Shown: in pieces, positions 1 to 62,330 of the stretch | How positions within the stretch are numbered: position 1 is the stretch's first letter | Layout of the letters: each line of letters opens with the position of its first letter | Assembly: GCA_009760855.2 (NCBI GenBank) | Contig: WPIO01000264.1 | Location: forward strand, 1 to 64,000 | Reading direction: 5' to 3' | DNA: 64,000 bases | DNA from: Cristatella mucedo | Lineage: Eukaryota > Bryozoa > Phylactolaemata > Cristatellidae | Program-made: the position numbers and the translations under genes | The notes under the pieces: generated by a model | Database searches by the model: none | What the model was told of the DNA's origin: nothing | Seen by the model: only the letters and a program-made list of their open reading frames with translations

Positions 1-33
1 GGCCAAGCATTGTACCACCCGCTTTTCGGAAAC
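1..33 (+). mobile_element. LINE-B fragment at window edge
   Basis: Matches the RT C-terminal part of LINE-B at 27376..27410 (CCACCCGCTTTT). It continues beyond the left edge. Confidence 0.6.
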
Positions 34-854
34 TAGCTGTTTACGTGTACCTAGCACGAACCGTAAAATATTGTTAATGTTATTGGGCAGTCATTATTTC
101 AAGTTTCTCGGATACATGTGGTAACAAGGCACAAAATGAAGATAACGGAGATTTTACTAAAGCTATTAAAATTCTCATTCTTTCCTTATGATTTTAAATG
201 AGCCATTAAAAGTAATAGGTTTAAGAAAATTATTACTGCTGCTGCTAGGGATATAGAAATAGCTACATATGGTGGGCTCAACGAATCGTCGTGGCACCAC
301 GGCTCTTGGAACGGGATCCCAAAGTTTGCTGCGTTTTCGCAGGGGAAGTAAGTTTAGTGGCGAACTAATTTCAGTCCGGCAAGGAGTAATTTACGTGACG
401 AGGAGTCAGGAAAAGAAGGGATTGCAATCACACAGGAAGAGCTGAAAGGAGAGACCCTTCTACGGCAAGCAAACAGAAGCTCCTAATTATTACGCCCGGT
501 CAAGCATTCAAAAACAGAAGCGACACTGTGGCCTTCTGATTAGTAGGACTCTCAGTGAGTGTGCTGTTAATCATACACAGGTTAGCGTAGACCGAAGGAT
601 AAAGACAAGACATGCATCCAAACAATGCATTCGAGTACGTCAAGTTGTTCTATATTACAGCTCCCACTGTTCCACACTAACCTGCATACAAAATATATGA
701 GAATTCTTTCGGACATGACAAACAATTGATGGAAAATACCGAACTATCTTTTGCTCCTTTTAGAATTTGATTACCGCACGGTATAGTATGCAAGTGCAGA
801 GACACGGTATTATCGCTAACACCGCTACTTCCGAAACTTTGCTCGCGAGCAATA
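34..854. other. No gene recognised (intron 1 of the second copy)
   Basis: If the second gene is real, this is its first intron. A richer stretch at about 265..560 may be an unclassified repeat; it shares the word GTTGAGCCCACCA (reverse) with about 50429. Nothing coding was recognised. Confidence 0.4.
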
Positions 855-1175
855 CTCAGCTGAGTGACTAGTCAGTGGATTGCTTCACATAGGCAACAGC
901 AAGACCAGACTGCACACAAAATAAACTACTAATTTTCTCGGGGGCACTGGCTTTTTACTATGAATGTCGGTAGGGAGACTGAAAGCTTTGCGAGACCTAT
1001 TAGTTTACCATTCTTCGTTTAATGACCTCTTCGTAGGCCCTTTCAGGATTCATTCGCTGTGAAACCCATATCGAGCCGACTTAGTCAGCGATTATAGCGA
1101 AGCTTCCGTAAGCGAAATGATCAGGCAGACGGACTGACCTTGCTGACCTTGCTGCATCTAATGCAGCGTACTCAC

Positions 1176-1260
1176 ATAGAAGCTGTGATCCTCCGAGAGC
1201 CGAGCATGCTGGCAGTGCCAGTGCCGCCAGGGTCGCCACGATTGCCACCACTCTCTCCAT
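1176..1260 (-). CDS. MOXD1-like: Exon 1 of a second, tandem DBH-like gene (partial)
   Basis: 85 bp, the same length, phase and GTGAGTAC donor as exon 1 at 55910..55994. It reads MERVVAIVATLAALALPACS then ALGGSQLL, differing at 5 of 28 residues. Nine of 85 bases differ, mostly at replacement sites, yet the signal-peptide character is kept. It starts 2.6 kb past the stop of the complete gene on the same strand, so it opens a second head-to-tail copy whose remaining exons lie left of this window. It could be an orphan duplicated exon, but conserved start, donor and upstream region favour a working gene. Confidence 0.75.
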
Positions 1261-1404
1261 CGTTAGCCTGCAAGTGAGTCTACTCCGTCGTCGCCCCAGC
1301 TGGTTGCATAACGAGCTTCCCGAAGCTCTCCTCTTGGGAAGGCTGCATCGGCTAAGCCGACATTCTACTGGCTGACAATTATAATAGGGAGACCACTGTG
1401 TTAA

Positions 1405-1835
1405 AGGTTAGTGGCCGACAGGCAGGGTGAATTCAGCATTTGCACAACAGTGCAGTGCTTAAAATGCGAGTGCAAATATTGATTCTCCTGAGCGACTACC
1501 ATTTATTGGCCACAGTACGGCATCTTCGATCGGTCAGCTAAATGGACCTTTCCATGAATGCCTATTCTCCTATTCCTCAGGGTACCGTCGCTATGAAGCA
1601 CGACAATTGAGTTGAAGGCTAATGGCTGACATAATGGGTCTGCTAAGTTATGGCCCAACAGTGCATTTCCCGTGTCAACAGTGTCAATGCTGATTCCTGT
1701 GACTACCTACCACTTACAAACTGCAGTGCAGTATCTTTGATTTGCCAGCATAATGGGTCTTCCCTTGAAATGCCTCGTCGCCCGTCACACTGGGTACCAT
1801 CACAATGCAGCACAGCTGAACAGGGTTAAACAAAA
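1405..1835. repeat. Diverged direct duplication upstream of the second gene
   Basis: Two units, about 1405..1613 and 1614..1835, share the same order of words: AGGTTAGTGGCCGACA / AGGCTAATGGCTGACA, CAACAGTGCA, GACTACC, GCAGT-type GTA.C.TCTT, and a GGTACC..C...ATG.AGCAC stretch. Only one unit is visible at the matching place near 56.3 kb. Confidence 0.5.
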
Positions 1836-1934
1836 GACAGCTGTCTATTTCAACGTAGATTAGGGCGTTAAATTGCTCGCTTAAAGTGCACGTAACTAAA
1901 TTCCATAACTTATGCTTTGCTAAGAATTTTTTAT

Positions 1935-2195
1935 AGCCCACACTGTATTTAGTGGGTCCGTGTGATTCGTCCTTCATGTGCTCATGCATGCTGACACTGT
2001 GCATGCTGCCACTAACCACATTTGCATGCTGACCCTGTGCATGTCAGCCCTAACCATTTCATTCGTGTTGTTTATCAAGCATGATATTAGTCACCATTCA
2101 ATTGAATTTATCTTTGCAGCAAATGTAAATCGCCTAGAAAGAGATTGAGTTGTCTGAGGGCGCTTTATCAAGTGCATTATTCTTATTATTATTAA
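1935..2195 (+). mobile_element. LINE-B 3' UTR fragment
   Basis: Carries the LINE-B 3' UTR words TAGTGGGTCC, CATGCTGACACTGTGCATGCTG and the terminal hairpin tail, then TTATTATTATT. It is inserted in the upstream region of the second DBH-like gene. Confidence 0.85.
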
Positions 2196-2292
2196 ATGCT
2201 CAGGCAGTCAAAGCCAAACCGGTGTGTACATGGAAGCTGGTAACAATGGCGTGGAAAAGATGTTACTAGTCAGCAGAGAATAAAACGACGTA

Positions 2293-2768
2293 CAGGCTCA
2301 GTCCTGTCCTGTTGGCGCCCTCAGGTCCTGTGTGGACAATAAATTAGCTGTTCCATTCCTCCGCTAAAACACGGTAGACGACAGAAGCTTTAGCTCCGCA
2401 GATCCTAGACTATGAAACTCGCTTCCACAATTCTTACGCATCGAAAACAACACTCCTACTGCAGACTATGGCTCATTCTTTTGGCTTATTGTGGCTCATT
2501 TTTTTTATGGCTCATTCTTTCATTCTTCTCATCCTTTTCAGCAGTCCTGAGCTGCTACATCCACGCTACTCACTACCTCCACTGCTCTCCTGACTCTGCC
2601 GTGCTTTCCACTTTCTCTTTGTTGCGTGAGGCGAACTCTGTTGGCTACCGAATGCGTACCGAAAGCCAGTTTGGCTGTGAGTGGGCTCTACAAAACTCTC
2701 CAGTGTAACATCGACCTGGTGTTTATGACTTCGTGGAGTTACAGACGGAGATATATTACATTAAATTT
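2293..2768 (+). mobile_element. LINE-A 3' fragment
   Basis: Matches the end of LINE-A ORF2 from CCTCAGGTCCTGTGTGGACA to the terminal GAGATATATTACATTAAAT. A local triplication of TGGCTCATTCTTT (about 2468..2520) has expanded it. 5' truncated, not functional. Confidence 0.85.
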
Positions 2769-3713
2769 AGAGAGCCATCACCAAGCAAGTGCTGAGATTT
2801 AAAAAGGCTAACTTAGTTCGGTCCTTGCGATTTTAAAAGAAATATTTGAATATGAGTTTTATAAAAATGGTGCTATATTTGTTTTGCTTTATTTAATAGC
2901 AGGCTTCTATCTCATTGTAATTCAACTAAAGTGTTAGAGCAATTACTTCTCCATCGTTAAGATACAGCACAATTCTTCTGGTTAACAGGCCCTAATTCAA
3001 GCAGTTCTGTCAAGGTTTCCAAATTTTGTATGTAATCACCAGGTGCAATACAATTTATATTAAGCTGCCTTTCATATTAAATTTTTGTAATTGCCTGGTT
3101 GGCCATAGCAGTACCATTGAACTACCGTTATACTAAGACATCCCATCGTATTTTAAATCTCTGGCAATGCATACCGTTAATTCTGTGAATAAATTCGTCC
3201 GTATGAATTACCAATACCGGATATGTCAGCTCCATTGTTGCTAGACTCTCTCAGCATCAAATTCAACTGCAGCAGAGCGCCAAATTAAACTGCAGCCTCA
3301 ATAGTTGGGGAATAACACTTCGGGGGTTAACCTCATGGATATCCGTCTCAGACCACAGATTTCATAGGCTTGTAGTTGTTTTTCAGCATGCGTGCTATTT
3401 CCTCCTCAAGAAAGCAACGGTTATAACCGCTTTTCCACGATCTAAGGCAGACGACGTAAGACCTTTTGTGTGGGTTGGCATGCTGCTAGGTCTTAAATTG
3501 GTCATGGTGCCGTACTTCTAATCGACTAGGTGGTGTAGATATTTAGACGTGACGAGGCTCGTCTGCTAAGGTATTATTGCTTTATAAATATCGAATGACC
3601 TAGTACGTGCAAAGCGAGCATGTGTAAACTTGGTGAAATGGTTATTAAAGCATATGCGATGTCACGATATGATAATCATGCAAATAATTTGTGGAAATGT
3701 TTAAGAAATTAAA
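2769..3713. other. Intergenic DNA between the two tandem genes
   Basis: AT-rich single-copy-looking DNA between the 3' end of the complete gene and the LINE-A upstream of the second copy. No coding sequence or recognisable repeat was seen. Confidence 0.4.
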
Positions 3714-3719
3714 TTTATT
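3714..3719 (-). promoter_or_regulatory. Polyadenylation signal of the DBH-like gene
   Basis: AATAAA on the minus strand, about 185 bp downstream of the stop codon and the first such hexamer found after it. It implies a 3' UTR of roughly 200-220 bp. Chance occurrence cannot be excluded in this AT-rich DNA. Confidence 0.45.
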
Positions 3720-3904
3720 GCTGGTCCATTAATCATTCAGATTACTGTCGCTCAGATGAAATAAATTCAAGAATTAGTGCAATGCTGAGTAAATATTGTT
3801 TCATTTAGATATGATATAGAGTTCTGATGCCTCCAGAGCATATGGTTACGAATAGACTTTCGCAAACTCTGTTGGCCGGCACCGGTAGCCGGTGTTCTAT
3901 GCTA

Positions 3905-55994
<52,090 letters not shown>

Positions 55995-56037
55995 CGTAAA
56001 CCTGCAATGGCGTCTACACTGTCCCTGCTGCTGCAGG

Positions 56038-56044
56038 CTTTATA
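56038..56044 (-). promoter_or_regulatory. TATA box of the DBH-like gene
   Basis: TATAAAG on the minus strand, 44-50 bp upstream of the exon 1 ATG, implying a short 5' leader. It sits inside the duplicated block; the aligned position in the left copy (about 1308-1318) reads like GTTATGCAAC and has lost the match. Confidence 0.55.
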
Positions 56045-56662
56045 TCGACCTTCCTAATCCTCTCCATGGTGAAGCTGCATTAGCTAAGCCATTATTCTTC
56101 TGGCTAACATCAATAAGAGGGAGCCCAATGCATCAAAGGTGACTCGCTGGGCTACAGAGTCTTTTCGGTGCTTGCACAACCAGCTTGTGTAAGCACTGTA
56201 CTTTTCGTTAAACGTGAGTGCAAATATTGGATCGGTAGCCTGCCGAAGCATGTTTGTAGGCCACAGTACGGCTTCGTCGATTGCTGAGAAAACGTGTAAA
56301 TCCATTATTATCCTGATCGCATACAAAATAGGTCATCTTTGCAATTCAGCACAACCAAACCAGTTTAACAAAGGAAGGATTTGCATTTCACCAAAGATTT
56401 TGGCTCCCGATGGTTCGCTTGAGTTTATATAACTTAATTCAAACAATTGAGATTTTCCTGCTAAGAATATATGTTAAGCCACGAAACCATATTCACGTCT
56501 AAATGCAACTCGGCGTAAGTTGGCATTAATACAAAGATGCTGGCATAGCTACTCAGCAGTGCTATCCTCAAGCAGTCAAAACATGACCAGTGTTTACATA
56601 GAAGCTGTTTAACAGTGGCATTAAAAGGATCATCTGAGCCAGCAGACAATAAAAAGACCTCC

Positions 56663-58429
56663 ATAGCAGCATTTATTATTTCCGAACGTCTAAAAGCTAG
56701 AGAATATTTTGCATAAATTACATATGCCATATTATATAGAGCGTTACGAAGGACCTTATTAAACATCATTTTGGATACAACTTGTAGTTGGGCTTAGTAA
56801 CTGTTATCTAACTCTAAGCTACACCAGATCCTTTAGAAAAGAAAACAATATAATAAATTCACCTAGATATTTCAGCATTACCCTGATTTTGTGCTCCCAT
56901 TACTGATTCAGATGACGTGTGGATTCCTATACTCAGTTGACAGTGTCAAAAGTGCCAGAGCACTGTGAGAGTGTAAGCTAACCAGATTTCGGTTGCCGAA
57001 CTGAGTTGTCTGTTATTTGTCGGTGCAATATCCAAAATTACGGACTTTGACACTGACCAGTCACTTTCTACTTTAAACTGCTTGGCTAATAGTGGCAGCA
57101 AAGGCAATTATGCACATACCACTAATTATGTAACCTAATTTTACTGTATTATATTAATTTAATAATGCTCCTTCGATAGGGTAGCATATAATACGATCGG
57201 CTGACCAAACAAGCTATATCCTGGTGATGGTTGGTTTGATTTGAATCATTCGGTTGAGTGATTTGTCATTTTGCGTTAGCAGTTATAAGCTTAGTTAAGT
57301 TATTCTACAAATTCGGCGATAACAGCTGTTGCATAACAGCCACTCTTTTATTATTCCCTACATTGGTGCTAGGAAGTGATGTTTAAAACTAGAAAAACTA
57401 AAGACTTCTCTTTGATCCGAATTCTAACAGTTAAAGCGGATGGACAACCATGCTAAGAATTAGGCAACTCATTCACTAGAGTTGATTAATCTCAATATAG
57501 GTAGCAAAGAAGAGCCCTGCATAGTAGAGTCAGATACGACCGGGTGTTCGGAGGATTTTAGCTTGGTCTCAATCAAAGAGAAAACAAGTCAATCAACAAA
57601 TTAATGAACCCTATATTGCGAGCTTAATTTCATAACAGTATCTCTGAATAATAGTCCAAATGCTCAAGGCAATAGTTCCCTTACATTGTCTTGGCACTTG
57701 TAGTTGTTGCCTGCTTTATAAACAGCTTCACTGACGCCAGCAGGTTAGCAAGCACCAATACACACCGTTACCAACAGTGGGGTTAATGCGAATGTTAATT
57801 TCAAGCTTCGTGATATGCATAATTAATGAAAGCTCTCTCAGTCTTTATCAAACCTGAAAGGCTTTCAACGTCAGATGCAGTCAAATCGGTGAGCATGCTC
57901 TGTGGAGATAATTATGGCCTGCTCACTCCGGCTGCCATGCCTGAGACGATGAAATACCGACGGAGTGGAATGTGTTCCGAATAGTGGTTTCAGAAGCAGA
58001 CAGGGCAATGCAGTTTTCGTTACAAAAAGTTGCTTGCCTCGTTGTTAAAGACTAGGCTCAGTACTGGTTCACTGCTACGCCCATGCTGTCAAGTTGACAT
58101 CTGTGTGACATGCAGAGGTCGCGAAATTCATCAGTTGTGTCAGCAGACTGGCTTCCGACTACACTTGCCCTAAGCTGATCTTGGCTGTCGCGTGGGCCAC
58201 TAACCTGGCTCCGACCTCATATTCTATTCATGCTGCCACCACAGCCGTAGACTGAGCCTCTGAACTCGATATCCTAGCCTTTGTTCTACCTGCGAGTCTC
58301 TAGTGTGACGTAGGCTCTGGCAAATTTGCTTCAATCGGAAAAATCCGTTTTTTTTCAGGCACCCATTGTCGATCATTCCTGGAGCATATGTTCCTTATCT
58401 AGGCGTCGGAATCCAATAAAAATTATTTA
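56663..58429. other. Upstream DNA, unannotated
   Basis: Upstream of the duplicated promoter block. A GC-richer stretch at about 57850..58330 precedes the LINE-B fragment and may belong to a mobile element. No C-terminal exon of another DBH-like gene was found here. Confidence 0.35.
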
Positions 58430-59620
58430 TGGAAGACCAAATTACTCTTACTGTAAATCTGCCTACTTTCAGCTACTTCGTAATCAGACCATAATTCGGC
58501 ACTGGTTAGACCAGAAAACGCCATCCAAGTTAGTCCCTCCATTTGGCATCGAGTCTAGGCGTCAGTCAACCACTGATTGCAGACCTAATGGCCTCTACCT
58601 TTAGCTGCTTAGAGCTGCTTCACGACTCTGCACCTAGGATTGGTGTTGCAGTCCTCATTAGGCGACTACTCTTGCGTTCTTGAATATAATGACGATAAAA
58701 CCAACTTACTACGTATGGCAACCCAATTTTGAATTTGGAAAGCTTTGCAAGAAAAAGTGGCTATGTCAGTGTATGCCCTAGTGAATATTGACAAATGCAG
58801 TTTCTTGTTTCAAACTCCGGTTTCAGATGACCTCTCTAGGTCCACAGTCAAGAATACCTTCTTTCAGCTGCATACAGTTGCTAGAACTCTGTCGCATACG
58901 CAGGGATACTACATCGAAATTTGTCCATGCATGTATGACATCTCGTCTTAACATCTGTAACTCACTGCTTGAGGGTCTACCTGTATGTTGCGCCAGGTGC
59001 TTACAGCTGGTGCAAAATTCAACAGCTAGGCACGTCTATAGTAGGCATAGCAGTTGCAAAATCACACCACCTATCACCGACCAGCACTGGCTTCCAGTCA
59101 AACTGCTTATCCACTTCAAGGTTCTGTCACTCACGTTTAGGTCGGTTCATTCTTTGGCTCGAGACTACCTAACCGATCTACTCCCCGCTATGCTCAGCAT
59201 TGCACCACCCACTTTCGGAATCTAATCATTTCGCAACACTTCGTCCGAACCTTAAATCCTTTGTAGACAGCGCCTTGACATATAGTGCTCTAAAAGCCTG
59301 TAACTCACTTCAGGCAGGCTGCAAGATATCTCCTAACTTGAAGAAATTTAAAACGAATCTGAAATCCATTCATTTACTGAAGCATTTCCTTTACGGGTTG
59401 TGTTGATGAGGGTCTATGCGATTCGTCCTTGGTGTGCTTTTTAGTGCTGACACTATGCATGCTGTTACTAACCGTATTTGCATGCTGACCTTGTGTATAT
59501 CACCTCCAGCCACGTGATTCACGCTGACATTGAGCTTGCTACCACTGGCCCCTGAATCACGCTTCGTCTGCAGCATACTTAAAGTGACTAGAAGCAGAAT
59601 GAATTCGCTTTGGATATATG
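58430..59620 (+). mobile_element. LINE-B RT C-terminus and 3' UTR, decayed
   Basis: Plus strand: KSAYFQLL-type start, TTSKFVHACMTSRLNICNSL, LEGLPVCCARCLQLVQNSTA, QHWLPVKLLIHFKVLSLTFR, then 3' UTR words and AAGTGACTAGAAGCAGAATGAATTCGC. It lies upstream of the complete DBH-like gene. Frameshifted. Confidence 0.85.
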
Positions 59621-60575
59621 AAAATGCCTTAATAAACTTAGTATTGATATTTCCAATTGTTCAATCAGGCTCGGCATAGTGCAAGCCGTTATTCGAACTG
59701 AAGTCGCTTGGCTGTGCCTCGAAATAACATCAAACTCGTGTGAGAGTATGCGTCAACTCGTTTGCTTCCAAAGAATATGAATTTATACCCCTGATAGCTC
59801 GAAATTCCCTAGAATGAAGTAGTTTAAACAGATTCTGAAATCGCTCCTGTTCCTGACAGCATCGGAAAGGTCTCCCTGAATCGTCTATCGCGTGCTTTAA
59901 CATGTCGACACAGTGTATTAAATCATAAACCATTTTGGGTGTGCTTTATTTACGGCTTGTGTGAACGGCCTAAACAGATTTAGCTATCTTAAACTATTGA
60001 AAGAATTTATTTTCTATAATTTAAATTTAGATTACTGGTATTCCAAATAAAGAATGACATAAATATTATACCATCCAGGGGTCTAAGAAAGTGACTGTTG
60101 GAAGTTATTCTGGAATCCATTCGCCGAACCAAATAGCTTGGAAACTTACGATGGGTTGCATATATACTTAAACTAGAGCTGCTGTGACGTATGCATTTGA
60201 AGCCTTATTCTGTTCACACTTGGAAGCCACTTAACAACCAGTTAAAAAAATGACTCAAAACACCAGCAGACCATTACTCATACAGAAAAACTGCAGTTAG
60301 GCTCACATCCCTTATATTGTCCAGGTCCAAAGTCGTACATAAATATTTATGCAAACGTAATTACATATTCACTTGCTCAAGTGTTCGGTTTATCCAATAT
60401 ATTTTTTTAGCTACTCCGATTTCAAAAATAACGGCCATTTGCTTGCTTAATAATTGCACGACAAGGATTTATCCGCTTTACAAAACCACATTTGCTTTTA
60501 AAGAGTTGATTACTCATTTTTGCATTCTGACATATCTCATTCGATATCTTCAAGACATATATTAGCATCACGGAT

Positions 60576-60792
<217 letters not shown>

Positions 60793-60810
60793 TGTATTTT
60801 CGAGGAAATG

Positions 60811-61055
60811 ATTTTCAACTAGCATATTTACATTAGCTGGCGTCGCTCTGTCCTGCTGGGGTCGAGTGTGCTATCCGGGCCTCCCGATTCACGAACAGGG
60901 ATCACACGGCTTCCGAGCCGGTAAAGGTGTCAGAGATGCAGTGCCGCCTCAAGGTCGTCCACACCGCGCGTGGAATGCCAAGTTCGGCCATGCAAGCTTC
61001 ATTGTATGGCCACCAGCAGCCGGGAGCTCGACCACGAAGCGTCTCACCACTGCCG

Positions 61056-61060
<5 letters not shown>
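60811..61060. other. GC-rich block between two (TA)n arrays
   Basis: About 220-250 bp with far higher G+C than its surroundings, bounded on the left by a TA-rich array and on the right by a second pure (TA)n tract. The plus-strand frame across it is open (HEQGSHGFRAGKG, WPPAAGSSTTKR) but no domain is recognised. It looks like foreign DNA inserted into a TA array, possibly a fragment of an unclassified element. Confidence 0.5.

Positions 61061-61096
<36 letters not shown>
61061..61096. repeat. (TA)n microsatellite
   Basis: Pure TA repeat flanking the GC-rich block on its right. Confidence 0.95.
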
Positions 61097-61098
<2 letters not shown>

Positions 61099-62221
61099 AT
61101 ACTTAGTTTTTTGCATAGAGCCAAAAAAGTGAATCTCTATTTAGAAACTACATACATGCCACAAAACTCAAGCCCATGATATGTGTAGTCAAATCCATTC
61201 ACCCTAAGCTTGGTTCAAGGTCAGCACCTAACCACTGGCCAATTAATTTCAGAGAGATGATTATAGGCATCGTGCTGGAATAGAGGTTTTCTCCTGGCAG
61301 TGATAGCACTGTCATACAATCATCTGCAGCTTGCCGTTGAACAGAATTGACGACTTGTTTCAACCTGCCGTCTTAATCCAGGTATCAGCCGCCGATAGCT
61401 GTAGTCAAGAACATCGCCAATATTTGCTTTATCTTTCGGTAATTTTGCTACAATAATGCATTGATTGTACTAAAATAGACTTGATCAACCACAGTATCCT
61501 AGCAGAAAAAGTACACAGAAAACCAATATGCAGGCCGATCGGGTTTCTCTAGGAAACTGAGAAAACCCACTGTTGATCCTTCTATCTGTGGTATCTTAGG
61601 TGTTAGAATCCAACCATACTAGAGAGCGAAAGGTTTTCCCATAATATTTTCAATAAAGTGGTGCAATAGGTTAAGAGTAGAGAGAAAGACAAGCCTGTTT
61701 GCATCTGTTGTGAACGTCTGGAGACACTGAACATTTTGAATTATTAGGACATAAACCCCTGTTAATTCATGTGCTTTGTTTTCATAACATCCAAAATTTG
61801 AAACCAAAATTTGCGGATTCGTTCAAAGATAAATTTTCTTCTATTTGCATGTTATGCCTTGCAGGTTCATTTGTTTACCACTCTCACCATTTAGTGAAAA
61901 TAGAGAGATTACATTATGTGACCATTACTAACCATACTGACAAAGTGATTCAATAGCATTTTTTCATGACCGAGGGCTGTATATCACAATGGCTTGGTAA
62001 AGCTATTATTATCTTGGTCTTAAGTCAGGCAAAAACTACTGCAGTTCCTTTTTGGCTGAGCAACCAAAAAAGTTCCGTCAGCTAACGTAACTCGAACTAA
62101 ATATAGCTACTCGGGTAGTAAAAATATTGTTCATAAGTCAAGCAATGTGTTTCATATGCTGATGGACCTGCACTAATTCCTCGGTAATCAGCAGCTACAG
62201 AGCAACATTTATACTGCGACA

Positions 62222-62330
62222 CCTAAAGCCCACCATGCTCAGACTCATTCATCTAGCTTTTCAGAAAATTTATAGCACATAGATGGAGATTGAGTTCTAT
62301 GAGGACGCTGTACCCAGTATATTCTCATTA
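62222..62330 (+). mobile_element. LINE-B tail remnant
   Basis: AGCCCACCATGCTCAGACTC, GATGGAGATTGAGTTCTATGAGGACGCTGTACCCAG, then TTCTCATTATTATGA. Confidence 0.5.

Larger units (their letters stand above)
855..2293. repeat. Left copy of the duplicated promoter/exon 1 block
   Basis: Aligns by eye with 55615..56662. Anchors include GAGTGACTA (about 865 and 55618), exon 1, GAGTGCAAATATTG (about 1468 and 56214), CCACAGTACGGC (1510 and 56261) and a CAGTCAAA...CAGCAGA..ATAAA stretch (about 2207 and 56574). The left copy carries an extra internal duplication of about 215 bp and a LINE-B 3' end (1935..2195), so these arose after the gene duplication or were lost on the right. Confidence 0.7.

Noticed and set aside
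56461-56769. Minus-strand 102-codon frame upstream of the DBH-like gene
   Set aside because: It overlaps the duplicated non-coding block and its counterpart near 2.2 kb is not open. No recognisable domain.
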